Positions 55,404 through 64,000 of a stretch of 64,000 bases of DNA are shown here, in pieces. The stretch spans positions 1,302,001 through 1,366,000 of the forward strand of contig NC_013530.1 in assembly GCF_000024965.1 (NCBI RefSeq). Direction: 5' to 3'. The position numbers and the translations under genes were made by a program. This DNA is from Xylanimonas cellulosilytica DSM 15894 (GTDB lineage: Bacteria > Actinomycetota > Actinomycetes > Actinomycetales > Cellulomonadaceae). Numbering within the stretch: position 1 is the first letter of the stretch; every line of letters starts with the position of its first letter. The notes below the pieces were generated by a model. That model had not been told where the DNA came from, did no database searches, and worked only from the letters and a program-made list of their open reading frames with translations.

Positions 55404-57035
55404 ATGTCCACCACCACCGTGCCCACCACCGGCGTGCCCGCCGCGGCCTCCTCGGCGACCGCCCGGACCTACGTGGTCCGCACCCTCGGCTGCCAGATGA
55501 ACGTGCACGACTCGGAGCACATGGCCGGCATGCTCGAGCAGGCCGGATACGTCCGCGCGTCCCAGGCGGACGACGCCGCGAACGCCGCCGACGTCGTCGT
55601 CATCAACACGTGCGCGGTGCGGGAGAACGCGGCGACCCGCCTCTACGGCAACCTCGGCCAGCTCGCCAGCATCAAGGCCGCGCGGCCGGGGATGCAGATC
55701 GCCGTCGGCGGCTGCCTCGCACAGAAGGACCGTGGCGAGATCGTCGCGAAGGCGCCCTACGTGGATGTCGTGTTCGGCACGCACAACCTCGACGCGCTGC
55801 CGGTGCTGCTGGAACGGGCCCGCCACAACGAGGCCGCCCAGGTGGAGATCGCGGAGTCGCTGCAGGTCTTCCCCTCCACCCTGCCCACGCGCCGCGAGTC
55901 GGTCTACGCGGGCTGGGTGTCCATCTCCGTGGGCTGCAACAACACGTGCACGTTCTGCATCGTGCCGCACCTGCGCGGCAAGGAGCGCGACCGTCGCCCG
56001 GGCGAGATCCTCGCCGAGGTCCAGGCCCTGGTGGACGCCGGCGCCGTCGAGGTCACGCTGCTCGGGCAGAACGTCAACAGCTACGGCGTCGAGTTCGGCG
56101 ACCGCGGCGCGTTCGCCAAGCTGCTGCGCGCCTGCGGGCAGATCGCGGGCCTGGAGCGGGTCCGCTTCACCTCGCCCCACCCGGCCGCCTTCACCGACGA
56201 CGTCATCGACGCGATGGCGCAGACCCCCAACGTCATGCCGTCGCTGCACATGCCGCTCCAGTCCGGCTCGGACCGCGTGCTGCGCGCGATGCGCCGCAGC
56301 TACCGGTCCGAGAAGTTCCTCGGCATCCTCGACCGCGTCCGGGCCGCGATGCCCGACGCCGCGATCACCACCGACCTCATCGTCGGGTTCCCCGGGGAGA
56401 CCGAGGAGGACTTCGCCGAGACGCTGCGGGTGGTCGAGGCGTCGCGCTTCGCCTCCGCGTTCACGTTCCAGTACTCGCCGCGCCCGGGCACGCCCGCCGC
56501 GACGATGGACGGCCAGCTCCCCAAGGAGGTGGTCCAGGAGCGCTTCGAGCGCCTGCTCGCCCTGCAGGAGCGGATCAGCACCGAGGAGTCCGCCGCGCAG
56601 GTCGGCCGCACCGTGGAGCTGCTGGTCACCGAGGGTCGCGGCAAGAAGGACGGCGCCACGCACCGCCTGTCCGGCCGCGCCCCCGACAACCGCCTGGTGC
56701 ACTTCGCGCTGCCCGCCGACGTCGCAGGCGGTCACGGGTCCGGCGAGCCGACGTCGCTGGCCGACGAGCGCCTGCGCCCCACGGTCGAGCTCGACCCGCG
56801 CCTGCCGCGCCCCGGCGACCTGGTGACCGTCGAGGTCACGCGTTCCGCGCCGCACCACCTCATCGCCGACTCGGCGGTGGCCGGCGGCACCTACGCCGTG
56901 CGCCGCACCCGCTCCGGCGACACGTGGGCCGAGCGGGAGCGCACCCGACTCGGTGGGGGCGACGACGGGCACTCCCACGGGGCACCCGCGCCGTCCGGCC
57001 CCGTGACGCTCGGGATGCCGACCCTGCGCCGCTGA
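55404..57035 (+). CDS. miaB: tRNA-2-methylthio-N6-dimethylallyladenosine synthase
   Basis: 543 aa radical-SAM methylthiotransferase acting on i6A37 of tRNA, downstream of MiaA. The N-terminal UPF0004 domain provides three cysteines ([29 protein letters not shown]), the radical-SAM core has CNNTCTFC and the TRAM domain is near the end ([13 protein letters not shown]). The C-terminus has an extra His/Gly-rich stretch ([16 protein letters not shown]). It is divergent from gluA. Confidence 0.95.
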   Translation: MSTTTVPTTGVPAAASSATARTYVVRTLGCQMNVHDSEHMAGMLEQAGYVRASQADDAANAADVVVINTCAVRENAATRLYGNLGQLASIKAARPGMQIAVGGCLAQKDRGEIVAKAPYVDVVFGTHNLDALPVLLERARHNEAAQVEIAESLQVFPSTLPTRRESVYAGWVSISVGCNNTCTFCIVPHLRGKERDRRPGEILAEVQALVDAGAVEVTLLGQNVNSYGVEFGDRGAFAKLLRACGQIAGLERVRFTSPHPAAFTDDVIDAMAQTPNVMPSLHMPLQSGSDRVLRAMRRSYRSEKFLGILDRVRAAMPDAAITTDLIVGFPGETEEDFAETLRVVEASRFASAFTFQYSPRPGTPAATMDGQLPKEVVQERFERLLALQERISTEESAAQVGRTVELLVTEGRGKKDGATHRLSGRAPDNRLVHFALPADVAGGHGSGEPTSLADERLRPTVELDPRLPRPGDLVTVEVTRSAPHHLIADSAVAGGTYAVRRTRSGDTWAERERTRLGGGDDGHSHGAPAPSGPVTLGMPTLRR

Positions 57036-57044
57036 CGCGGCGGG

Positions 57045-57090
57045 GGTCTCGACAGGCTCGACCACCGGGGGCGGCTCGACCACCGGGGGC
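57045..57090. repeat. partial REP-like unit with 18-bp tandem duplication
   Basis: A reverse unit missing its outer arm (57045-57071) is followed by an exact duplication of its terminal 18 bp (57055-57072 repeated at 57073-57090). The same architecture occurs at 36473-36510. Confidence 0.75.
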
Positions 57091-57094
57091 GGGG

Positions 57095-57604
57095 TCAGCC
57101 GCCGGTGGGTCCGTCCGCGGCCAGTGCGCCCAGCGAGCCGAAGAACTGTGACGCGGTGACCAGCCCGCACGACACCGTCGCGGCGAGCTGGTCGTCCGTG
57201 GCGCCGTGCTCGAAGTCGACGGAGACCTCGGCGTACAGGGAGAGGCCCGCACCCTCCTCGCGCGCGTAGACCTTGGGCCAGATGCGCTCGCGGTTCCAGT
57301 CGTTGACGGCCTGGAGCACCGCCAGCCGGGTGTGCGGCGGCACGTCGCCGGCCCAGCGCCCGCGGACCTGGAGGATCTCGTGGCCTGCGCCGAGCAGCAG
57401 GAACCAGAAGCGGTGCCCGTCCCAGGTGCCGGTGACGTCGCCGTCGTCGTCGATCCGGAAGCGGTAGCCGCGGCGGGCCAGATCGTCGGCGATGCGCTGG
57501 GTGCTCAGCGGGACAGGACGCGGCGGGGTGACGACGGAGGGGCGCACGGTGCGGCGGCTCAGCCACCACGGCACGGCGCGCCGTGTGCGTGACGCGCCGC
57601 TCAC
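57095..57604 (-). CDS. YbjN-domain protein (first of two)
   Basis: 169 aa. Contains a type-III-secretion-chaperone-like YbjN fold: IADDLARRGYRFRIDDDGDVTGTWDGHRFWF, and later NDWNRERIWPKVYAREE (quoted in parts). YbjN-domain proteins are stress-related in E. coli but have no clear biochemical activity. The GTG overlaps the upstream gene's stop by 4 nt (GTGA). Its sequence matches the neighbour along most of its length, so the two are paralogues. Confidence 0.8.
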   Translation of the reverse strand: MSGASRTRRAVPWWLSRRTVRPSVVTPPRPVPLSTQRIADDLARRGYRFRIDDDGDVTGTWDGHRFWFLLLGAGHEILQVRGRWAGDVPPHTRLAVLQAVNDWNRERIWPKVYAREEGAGLSLYAEVSVDFEHGATDDQLAATVSCGLVTASQFFGSLGALAADGPTGG

Positions 57605-58290
57605 GGTGCTGCCCGCAGCGGGTCCGGGTACTCGTCCTCGAGGTGGTCGAAGAACATCGAGCCCGTCGACAGCCCGCACTGCAGGAGCTGGTCGAGCTGG
57701 TCGTCGGTGACGCCGTGCTCGACGTCGACGGTGGTGTCCGCGCAGACGACGACGCTGCCGTCGTCGCGCACCCGCGTGTACGTCTTGGGCCAGATGTGCT
57801 CGGCGTTCCACTCGTTGCAGGCCTCGAGCAGCTCCTCGAGGCGTTCGATCGTGGCCTCGCGGTGCCACTGGCCGCGCACCTGCAGCACCTCGTCGCGGTC
57901 GCCGAGCACCAGGAAGTAGAAGAGCCTGCCGTGCCACAGCCCGCCGAGGTCGCCGTCGGAGTCCGTGAAGTAGGCGAAGCCGGAGCGCTCGAGCCAGGCG
58001 GCGACGCGGTCCCTGGAGAGCGGTGCGGGAACGACGCGGGGGTCGTGCCGGGGCTGCCCGGGCGCCGTGCGTGGGTTGCCCGTGACCCGCAGGAGCAGGG
58101 TCTCGATGCGGTCCCGCAGCTCCTGGTCGTCGAGGTCGCCCTGCGGCGTGCCGCTGCCGTCCGCGCCGTCGTGCTGACCTGACGGGCGGCCTGCGCGGCC
58201 GGCCACCCGACGTGACCCGAAGAACCTCACCGCGTCCACGATACCGGCCGACGACGAGGGCTCGGCCGACGACGGCGCCCTGGCCCGCAT
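57601..58290 (-). CDS. YbjN-domain protein (second of two)
   Basis: 229 aa. The C-terminal YbjN domain has AAWLERSGFAYFTDSDGDLGG and ACNEWNAEHIWPKTYTRV, the counterparts of motifs in the next gene. The N-terminal 60 residues are Ser/Ala/Gly-rich and may be disordered. ATG 58290 has GAGGTG 9 nt upstream; a GTG at 58239 would start at VDAVRFFGSRR. The pair lies between miaB and the dioxygenase-like gene, and divergent from the latter. Confidence 0.75.
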   Translation of the reverse strand: MRARAPSSAEPSSSAGIVDAVRFFGSRRVAGRAGRPSGQHDGADGSGTPQGDLDDQELRDRIETLLLRVTGNPRTAPGQPRHDPRVVPAPLSRDRVAAWLERSGFAYFTDSDGDLGGLWHGRLFYFLVLGDRDEVLQVRGQWHREATIERLEELLEACNEWNAEHIWPKTYTRVRDDGSVVVCADTTVDVEHGVTDDQLDQLLQCGLSTGSMFFDHLEDEYPDPLRAAP

Positions 58291-58310
58291 GGTGGGCAGC
58301 ACCTCGCCGC

Positions 58311-58316
58311 TACCCT
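58311..58316 (+). promoter_or_regulatory. candidate -10 box of the 58323 gene
   Basis: TACCCT ends 6 nt before the GTG at 58323, which supports that start and a leaderless mRNA. Confidence 0.45.
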
Positions 58317-58322
58317 GACCGG

Positions 58323-58898
58323 GTGCCCCGCATCGTCGTCGTCCCCGCCACACCCCTGCTGGTGCCCGGGGCCGCGGGGAGCACCGACGTGCTGTCCGGG
58401 GTGCGTGCCCTGGTCACGGACGTGCTGCGGCGCGAGCTCGCCGCGGCGGGCGCCGTCGCCGTCGTCGGGGCAGGGCCGACGGCGCGGGCCGGGCGGCTGC
58501 GCCCCACGCTCGCGGACGCCGGGATCGCCGACCGGCTCGTGCCGTCGCTGGCGCGCCTGGACGACGCCGGCACCCCGTGGGAGGGGCGCGCCGCCACCGG
58601 GGCCTCCGCCGCGCTGCTCGCCCTGGCCGCGGCGGGACTCGATCCAGCGGCGCACGCCGTCGACGTCGTCGAGCTGCCGGCGGAGGCCGCCCCCGGCGAC
58701 GTCCGAGCCGCCGCCGCACGGCTGGCGCGCGCCGCGGACGGGCTGATCGTGGTCGCCGACCGCCCCGCCCCCGGCGTCGACGCCGTCGTCGAGACCCTCA
58801 CCGCCGTCGGCCGCTGGAGCACCGACGTGACCGACCTGCCGCAGCAGGGCGAGCACCTGCCCGCGTCCTACCGCGTGACCGTCCACCACCTCGGATAA
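58323..58898 (+). CDS. class III extradiol dioxygenase-like protein (Rv2728c-type)
   Basis: 191 aa small alanine-rich protein, similar in size and context to Rv2728c, which lies immediately upstream of miaA in M. tuberculosis. The start VPRIVVVPATPLLVPGAAG and the end ITVADRPAPGVD-like VVADRPAPGVDAVV are typical of the LigB-like group, but I cannot point to a complete iron-ligand set, so activity is doubtful. GTG 58323 is well supported by the promoter. Confidence 0.7.
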   Translation: MPRIVVVPATPLLVPGAAGSTDVLSGVRALVTDVLRRELAAAGAVAVVGAGPTARAGRLRPTLADAGIADRLVPSLARLDDAGTPWEGRAATGASAALLALAAAGLDPAAHAVDVVELPAEAAPGDVRAAAARLARAADGLIVVADRPAPGVDAVVETLTAVGRWSTDVTDLPQQGEHLPASYRVTVHHLG

Positions 58899-58917
58899 GC
58901 GGCCGCCGCCGGGGACG

Positions 58918-58923
58918 TACGGT
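58918..58923 (+). promoter_or_regulatory. candidate -10 box of miaA
   Basis: TACGGT ends 7 nt before GTG 58931. This argues against an in-frame GTG at 58922, which overlaps the hexamer. Confidence 0.4.
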
Positions 58924-58930
58924 GGTGCCC

Positions 58931-59941
58931 GTGATCGTCGTCGCCGTCGTCGGGCCCACCGCCACCGGGAAGTCGGACCTCGCGCTGGACCTCGCCGAGG
59001 CCCTCTCCCGGCCCGGCGCCCCCGCGGAGATCGTCAACGCCGACGCCTACCAGCTCTACCGCGGCATGGACGTCGGCACCGCGAAGGTCCCGGCGAACGA
59101 ACGCCGCGGCATCGTCCACCACCAGCTCGACGTGTTCGACCCGCTCGAGGACTCCTCCGTCGCCCGCTACCAGGCCGCCGCCCGGGCGGACCTGGACTCG
59201 ATCGCCGCGCGCGGCGCCCGCGCCGTCGTCGTCGGCGGGTCAGGGCTCTACGTGCGCGCCCTCCTCGACCAGATGGACTTCCCCGGCACGGACCCCGCCG
59301 TACGGGCCGGGCTGGAGGAGCGCGCCGAGCGCGAGGGCAGCCGCGCGCTGCACGCCGAGCTCGACCGCCTCGACCCGCAGGCCGCGGCGAGCATCGGCCC
59401 GCACAACACCCGGCGCATCGTGCGCGCGCTCGAGGTCATCGCCATCACCGGACGGCCGTTCACCGCCAACCTGCCCCGGCAGGAGTACGTGCGCCCGGCC
59501 GTCCAGATCGGCCTCGACTGCGACCGCGCGGCGCTCGACGCGCGCGTCGCCGGACGCGTGGAACGCATGTGGGACGACGGCCTCGTCGCCGAGGTCCGCG
59601 GCCTCGCCGGCCCGGACCAGGGCGGCACGGGCGCCGGGCTGGGCACGACGGCGGCCCGCGCCGTCGGCTACGCCGAGGTGCTGCCTCTGCTGCGCGGCGA
59701 GGCGACCGAGGCGGACGTCCGTGCCGAGATCACCGCCGGCACGCGCCGCCTTGCCCGCAAGCAGATGGGCTGGTTCGGCCGGGACCCGCGCGTCCAGTGG
59801 CTCGACGCCGCCGCCGGCGACCTGCGCGAACAGGCGCTCGCCGTCGTCGCCGCGGCCGACGCCGGAACCCTCCCCGAGGCTGGGGGGCGCCCCGTGCGCC
59901 GCAGCCTCGGGTCATCGTCGGGTCATAGGCTGGGGTCATGA
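58931..59941 (+). CDS. miaA: tRNA dimethylallyltransferase
   Basis: 336 aa. Transfers a dimethylallyl group to A37 of UNN-reading tRNAs, the substrate for MiaB. P-loop GPTATGKS is at residues 8-15; IVNADAYQLYRGMDVGTAK and GGSGLYVRALL are the family signatures. A GTG start is preferred over 58922 because of the promoter. Its stop overlaps dapF as ATGA. Confidence 0.95.
   Translation: MIVVAVVGPTATGKSDLALDLAEALSRPGAPAEIVNADAYQLYRGMDVGTAKVPANERRGIVHHQLDVFDPLEDSSVARYQAAARADLDSIAARGARAVVVGGSGLYVRALLDQMDFPGTDPAVRAGLEERAEREGSRALHAELDRLDPQAAASIGPHNTRRIVRALEVIAITGRPFTANLPRQEYVRPAVQIGLDCDRAALDARVAGRVERMWDDGLVAEVRGLAGPDQGGTGAGLGTTAARAVGYAEVLPLLRGEATEADVRAEITAGTRRLARKQMGWFGRDPRVQWLDAAAGDLREQALAVVAAADAGTLPEAGGRPVRRSLGSSSGHRLGS
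59926..59931 (+). promoter_or_regulatory. candidate internal -10 box of dapF
   Basis: TAGGCT lies inside the 3' end of miaA and ends 6 nt before the dapF ATG at 59938. dapF may therefore be expressed both by readthrough and as a leaderless mRNA of its own. Confidence 0.4.
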
Positions 59942-60903
59942 CGAGTCGCACCACGGGACCGCGCTCCACGACGGGCCTCCGCTTCACCAAGGGGCACGGC
60001 ACCCACAACGACTTCGTCCTCGTCGCCGACACGCGCGGCGACCTCGAGCTGACCCCCGAGCAGGTGCGCACGCTCGCCGACCGGCGCGGCGGCATCGGCG
60101 GCGACGGCGTCATCCGGCTCGCGCCCACCGCCGCGATCGCGCGGGCAGGGGAGGCCGTCGCCGACCAGGTGCTCGCCGAGGAGCCCGCCGCCATCTGGTT
60201 CATGGACTACCGCAACGCCGACGGCTCCGTCGCCGAGATGTGCGGCAACGGCGTGCGCGTCTTCACCGCGTTCGCCGAGTCGCTCGGGCTCGTCGACCTC
60301 GACACCACCGAGCTCGCGCTCGGCACCCGTGCCGGCGTCAAGCGCGTCCGCAAGGAGACCGGTCCCGACGGGGTGCCGTGGTACGCCGTCGACCTCGGCC
60401 CGTGGCGCCTGCCCGGCGGCGCGGAGGCCGCGGCCGCGGGAGCCGACGCCGCCGTCGCCGTCCGCGGCTGGGCCGCCCCCCGGCCCGCCCTGTCCGTCGA
60501 CCTCGGCAACCCGCACACCGTCGTCGCGCTCGGCTCCACCGACGAGCTGGCCCGCATCGACCTCACCCAGGCGCCGCAGGTCGCCCCGCCGCCCCCGCAC
60601 GGCACCAACGTCGAGCTCGTCGTCCCGCTGGAGGAGACGACGTCGGGCGCGGAGACCGCCGGCCGGGTGCGCATGCGCGTGCACGAGCGCGGCGTGGGCG
60701 AGACGCAGTCCTGCGGCACCGGCGCCGTGGCGGCGGCGCTCGCGGTCCGCACCTGGGCGGCCGCCGGCGGCCGCGCCCCGGTCGACACCTGGTTCGTCGA
60801 GGTGCCGGGCGGGCTGCTGCGCGTGCGCGTCCTCACCGACGGGCACGCCGAGCTGGCCGGCCCCGCGCAGCTCGTGTTCAGCGGCGAGACGACGCTGGTC
60901 TGA
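59938..60903 (+). CDS. dapF: diaminopimelate epimerase
   Basis: 321 aa cofactor-free racemase converting LL-DAP to meso-DAP. The two catalytic cysteines are C102 in MCGNGVR and C259 in QSCGTGA; both are present. An insertion near residues 140-200 adds some Ala/Val-rich sequence (GGAEAAAAGADAAVAV). Start overlaps miaA. Confidence 0.96.
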   Translation: MTSRTTGPRSTTGLRFTKGHGTHNDFVLVADTRGDLELTPEQVRTLADRRGGIGGDGVIRLAPTAAIARAGEAVADQVLAEEPAAIWFMDYRNADGSVAEMCGNGVRVFTAFAESLGLVDLDTTELALGTRAGVKRVRKETGPDGVPWYAVDLGPWRLPGGAEAAAAGADAAVAVRGWAAPRPALSVDLGNPHTVVALGSTDELARIDLTQAPQVAPPPPHGTNVELVVPLEETTSGAETAGRVRMRVHERGVGETQSCGTGAVAAALAVRTWAAAGGRAPVDTWFVEVPGGLLRVRVLTDGHAELAGPAQLVFSGETTLV

Positions 60904-60912
60904 GGAGCGGGC

Positions 60913-61545
60913 TCAGCGGGTGACGTGCAGCACCCGGAAGCCCTTCGCGCTGCCCGTCCGCTCGACCGGCAGCCCCAGCTCGGCACCGATCCACCGGGCG
61001 AGCGAGTCCGACCCCAGGTTCTTCTGCACCACCAGCCACGCCCCGCCCGCGTCACCGTCCGGCGTCGTCGGCTCCAGCCGGGGCAGCCACGTGCGGAGCA
61101 TGCCGTGCAGCACGTCCTTGCCGACCCGGATCGGCGGGTTCGACCAGATCGCCGAGAACCGCACGTCCGCGGGGACGGCGTCGGGCGTCGCCGTGCGCAC
61201 GTTGGCCAGGCCCAGCCGCTCCGCGTTGCGGCGCGTGAGGTCCAGGGCGCGCTCCGACACGTCGACCGCCCACACGGTGGCCCCGGGGGACCTTGTGGCG
61301 AGGGTCAGCGCGATCGGACCCCAGCCGCAGCCCAGGTCGAGCAGGTTCCCGGCCGACGGCGGCGAGGGCACCGCGCGCAGCAGCACCTGGGTGCCCAGGT
61401 CGACGCGACCGGGGGAGAAGACACCCGACGCGACCTCGACCTCGACCTCCCGCCCGGCGAGCCGCACCGTCATCGTGCGCCGCTCCTCGTCCGTGGCGGG
61501 AGCGCCCGTGAAGTAGTGGTCGGGCACGTCGGGCAGGTTGGTCAC
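60913..61545 (-). CDS. class I SAM-dependent methyltransferase (RsmC-like)
   Basis: 210 aa. Motif I is LLDLGCGWGPIALTLA, and the N/D-PPY-type motif appears as SNPPIRVGK, as in rRNA guanine-N2 methyltransferases RsmC/RlmG. The C-terminal VQKNLGSDSLARWI helix matches this group. The GTG start is 6 nt after a -10-like TACGAT on the minus strand (61552-61557). It is convergent with dapF (9 nt apart). Substrate assignment to rRNA is inferred. Confidence 0.85.
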   Translation of the reverse strand: MTNLPDVPDHYFTGAPATDEERRTMTVRLAGREVEVEVASGVFSPGRVDLGTQVLLRAVPSPPSAGNLLDLGCGWGPIALTLATRSPGATVWAVDVSERALDLTRRNAERLGLANVRTATPDAVPADVRFSAIWSNPPIRVGKDVLHGMLRTWLPRLEPTTPDGDAGGAWLVVQKNLGSDSLARWIGAELGLPVERTGSAKGFRVLHVTR

Positions 61546-61675
61546 GCGGAGATCGTAGGCCAGGCGCCCGTCGCACCCCGGCGGCAAAAGGCGGAGACCG
61601 GGACGATCCGGCGTGGGAAACTTGTTGTCGTCACTGTGCCGGGGTTCCGGCACACCCCTCCCGGAAGGCCCCGCT

Positions 61676-63223
61676 TTGACCCACGCCCCGCAGGACCCCA
61701 CCGCTCCGGACACGGAGCACACCGACGACACCGATGGCACGGTCGACGCGGGCAGAGCTGCGCAGGCCATCGCGAACGACGTCGTCGCCCGGGTCCTCGC
61801 CCGAGCAGGGACCGCGCGCGCCGAGGGAACCACCGTGCACGTCGCCCACGACGGCGAACAGCTCGACCTCGAGGAGCGCACCGCGCTGCGCCGCGTCGCC
61901 GGGCTGTCCACCGAGCTCGATGACGTCACCGAGGTCGAGTACCGCCAGCTCCGGCTCGAGAAGGTCGTGCTGATCGGCCAGTACTCGGGCGGCGAGGCGG
62001 CCGCCGCCGAGGCCGGTGTCTCGCTGCGCGAGCTCGCCGCGCTCGCCGAGACCGCCGGCTCCGAGGTGCTCGACGGCCTGCTCCAGCGCCGCCAGAAGCC
62101 CGACCCCGGCACCTACCTCGGCTCCGGCAAGGCCGCCGAGCTCGCCGAGCTCGTGCGCGACGTCGGTGCCGACACCGTCGTCGCCGACACCGAGCTCGCC
62201 CCCTCCCAGCGGCGCGCGCTCGAGGACATCGTCAAGGTCAAGGTGATCGACCGGACCGCGCTGATCCTCGACATCTTCGCCCAGCACGCCAAGTCCCGGG
62301 AGGGCAAGGCCCAGGTCGAGCTCGCCCAGCTCGAGTACCTCCTGCCGCGCCTGCGCGGCTGGGGCGACTCGATGTCCCGCCAGGCCGGTGGCCAGGTGGG
62401 CGGCCAGGGCGCCGGCATGGGCTCCCGCGGCCCCGGCGAGACCAAGATCGAGCTGGACCGCCGCCGCATCCGCAACCGCATGGCCAAGCTGCGCCGCGAG
62501 ATCAAGGAGATGGCGCCGGCGCGCGCCACCAAGCGGGTCGAGCGCAAACGTCACGCCATCCCCAACGTCGCCATCGCCGGGTACACCAACGCCGGCAAGT
62601 CGTCGCTGCTCAACGCGCTGACCGACGCCGGGGTGCTCGTGGAGAACGCCCTGTTCGCCACCCTCGACCCCACCGTGCGCCGCGCCACCACCGACGACGG
62701 CCGCGTCTACACCCTGGCCGACACCGTCGGCTTCGTGCGGCACCTGCCCCACCAGCTCGTCGAGGCCTTCCGCTCCACGCTCGAGGAGGTGGGCGACGCC
62801 GCGCTGCTGCTGCACGTGGTCGACGCCTCCCACCCCGACCCCGAGGGGCAGATCGCCGCCGTCCGGGAGGTGCTCGCCGAGATCCCCGGCATCGACGCCG
62901 TCCGCGAGGTCGTCGTGCTCAACAAGGCCGACGTCGCGGACCCCGAGGTGATCGGCCGGATCCAGCGCCGCGAGAAGCGCACCGTCGTCGTCTCCGCCCA
63001 CACCGGCGAGGGGATCGCCGAGCTGCGCCACCTCATCGCCGACGAGCTGCCGCGGCCCGAGGTCGCCATCGACCTCGTGGTGCCCTACTCCCGCGGCGAC
63101 CTCGTCAACCGGGTGCACCAGTTCGGCGAGCTCGACCACGAGGAGCACCTCGCCACCGGCACGCTCCTGCGCGGCCGGGTCGACGAGGCGCTCGCGGCCG
63201 AGCTGCAGCGCGCCGCCGTCTGA
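61676..63223 (+). CDS. hflX: ribosome-associated GTPase HflX
   Basis: 515 aa TRAFAC GTPase that binds 50S subunits and rescues stalled ribosomes. After an N-terminal acidic stretch (EHTDDTDGTVD) comes the HflX domain with the Gly-rich linker GGQVGGQGAGMGSRGPGE, then the G domain with GYTNAGKSSLLNAL, DTVGFVRHLP and NKADVAD. TTG 61676 is preferred because GGAAGG precedes it by about 8 nt; the frame opens at GTG 61613. Same order (dapF-hflX) in mycobacteria. Confidence 0.94.
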   Translation: MTHAPQDPTAPDTEHTDDTDGTVDAGRAAQAIANDVVARVLARAGTARAEGTTVHVAHDGEQLDLEERTALRRVAGLSTELDDVTEVEYRQLRLEKVVLIGQYSGGEAAAAEAGVSLRELAALAETAGSEVLDGLLQRRQKPDPGTYLGSGKAAELAELVRDVGADTVVADTELAPSQRRALEDIVKVKVIDRTALILDIFAQHAKSREGKAQVELAQLEYLLPRLRGWGDSMSRQAGGQVGGQGAGMGSRGPGETKIELDRRRIRNRMAKLRREIKEMAPARATKRVERKRHAIPNVAIAGYTNAGKSSLLNALTDAGVLVENALFATLDPTVRRATTDDGRVYTLADTVGFVRHLPHQLVEAFRSTLEEVGDAALLLHVVDASHPDPEGQIAAVREVLAEIPGIDAVREVVVLNKADVADPEVIGRIQRREKRTVVVSAHTGEGIAELRHLIADELPRPEVAIDLVVPYSRGDLVNRVHQFGELDHEEHLATGTLLRGRVDEALAAELQRAAV

Positions 63224-63280
63224 CGACGCCGGGTGCGGGGTCCAGGTCGGGATGTCCGTGGGGCGTGCGAGGATCGGCCC

Positions 63281-64000
63281 GTGACCTCCGAGCCCGCTCT
63301 GGACGCTGACGCGGCCCCGGACGCCGGCGGAGTCCCGGGCGTCGAGGCGCTGCTCGACCTCGCCGTCGGGCGGCTCGGCGGCGGGCGCCGCGAGGGCCAG
63401 CACGCGATGGCGCTGGAGGTGGTCGAGGCGATCGACGAGGGTCGCCACCTGCTCGTCCAGGCGGGCACCGGCACCGGCAAGTCGCTGGGCTACCTGGTGC
63501 CCGCGGTGCGGCACGCGGTCGTCGCCGACGAGCGGGTCATCGTCTCGACGGCGACGCTCGCCCTCCAACGTCAGGTGATCACGCGCGACCTGCCGCTCGT
63601 GGCCGACGCCGTCGCCCCGCAGCTCCCGCGGCCGCCGCGGATCGCGCTGCTCAAGGGCTGGCACAACTACCTGTGCCTGCACAAGACCGGCGGCGGCTAC
63701 CCCGTCGACGACGCCACGCTGTTCGACCTGCCTGGCATCACGCCGGGGGAGTCGGCCACCGAGCACCCCGCCGAGGCTCCCGGGCGCGCCCGGCGTGAGG
63801 ACGGGGCCGCGTCGCTCGCCGACCAGGTCCGCCGCCTGCACGCCTGGGCGCACGAGACCGACTCGGGCGACCGTGACGAGCTGGTGCCGGGCGTGCCCGA
63901 TCGCGCGTGGCGGCAGGTCTCCGTCACGTCGCTGGAGTGCCTCGGCCAGAGATGCCCGCTGCTCGCCGAGTGCTTCCCCGAGCGCGCCCGGGCCGCGGCC
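63281..64000 (+). CDS. ATP-dependent DNA helicase, DinG/XPD type (5' part, cut by window end)
   Basis: The first 240 residues of an SF2 iron-sulfur helicase. Walker A is AGTGTGKS (about 64-71). The cysteines that would bind the 4Fe-4S cluster are visible: NYLC (after KGWH), ECLGQRCPLLAEC. The residue following KG is Trp where related proteins commonly have Arg (KGRxNYLC). GTG 63281 has a -10-like GAGGAT (63269-63274) ending 6 nt upstream. The DEAH box and the rest lie outside. Confidence 0.88.
   Translation, partial: MTSEPALDADAAPDAGGVPGVEALLDLAVGRLGGGRREGQHAMALEVVEAIDEGRHLLVQAGTGTGKSLGYLVPAVRHAVVADERVIVSTATLALQRQVITRDLPLVADAVAPQLPRPPRIALLKGWHNYLCLHKTGGGYPVDDATLFDLPGITPGESATEHPAEAPGRARREDGAASLADQVRRLHAWAHETDSGDRDELVPGVPDRAWRQVSVTSLECLGQRCPLLAECFPERARAAA

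Overview
The window is about 64 kb of very GC-rich chromosome from an actinomycete. The protein sequences and gene order suggest the Micrococcales, most likely the Cellulomonadaceae/Promicromonosporaceae neighbourhood; this is an inference from gene content, since no rRNA is present. Nearly all of it is conserved housekeeping DNA. Its order closely follows blocks known from Mycobacterium and Corynebacterium: dxr-rip1-ispG-GNAT, proS-rimP-nusA-ylxR-infB-rbfA-truB-ribF-rpsO-pnp-M16 peptidase-dapB, dapA-rnj-ftsK-pgsA-cinA-clgR, nei-lhr, DUF3046-recA-recX-gluDCBA-miaB, and miaA-dapF-hflX-dinG.

Layout. 1-3864: isoprenoid (MEP) genes around the Rip1 intramembrane protease, then an acetyltransferase. 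4017-10069: a large DUF4914 protein with a PEPCK-like P-loop, an Fpg-type glycosylase, prolyl-tRNA synthetase and a lipoprotein. 10254-24840: a long plus-strand run for transcription elongation, translation initiation, ribosome maturation and RNA turnover, interrupted by a coiled-coil/Excalibur protein (17048-18097) and ending in dapB. 24899-32271: mostly minus-strand accessory genes (MFS exporter, GNAT, a hipBA toxin-antitoxin pair, azlCD, an aldehyde dehydrogenase). 32394-43469: dapA, RNase J, a TetR/membrane-protein pair, an MBL hydrolase, FtsK, a CapA-like protein, pgsA, cinA and clgR. 43588-49446: Nei-type glycosylase and the giant helicase Lhr. 49544-64000: recA-recX, a gluABCD-type amino-acid ABC transporter, tRNA-modifying enzymes miaB/miaA, two YbjN-like proteins, dapF, a methyltransferase, hflX and the 5' part of a DinG-type helicase.

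Functional links: lysine/DAP synthesis is represented by dapB, dapA and dapF; DNA repair by two Fpg/Nei enzymes, Lhr, RecA/RecX and DinG; RNA decay by PNPase and RNase J.

Three patterns are not explained by the gene list. (i) Many genes have a -10-like hexamer ending 6-7 nt before the start codon, implying widespread leaderless transcription. (ii) A palindromic 26-bp repeat family recurs in at least six intergenic clusters and supplies the stop codons of two genes. (iii) The hipBA pair has an operator array that overlaps its promoter. I found no CRISPR array, insertion sequence, prophage, tRNA or rRNA gene. I did not find a convincing wholly new system; the best leads are DUF4914, the hipBA island and the repeat family.
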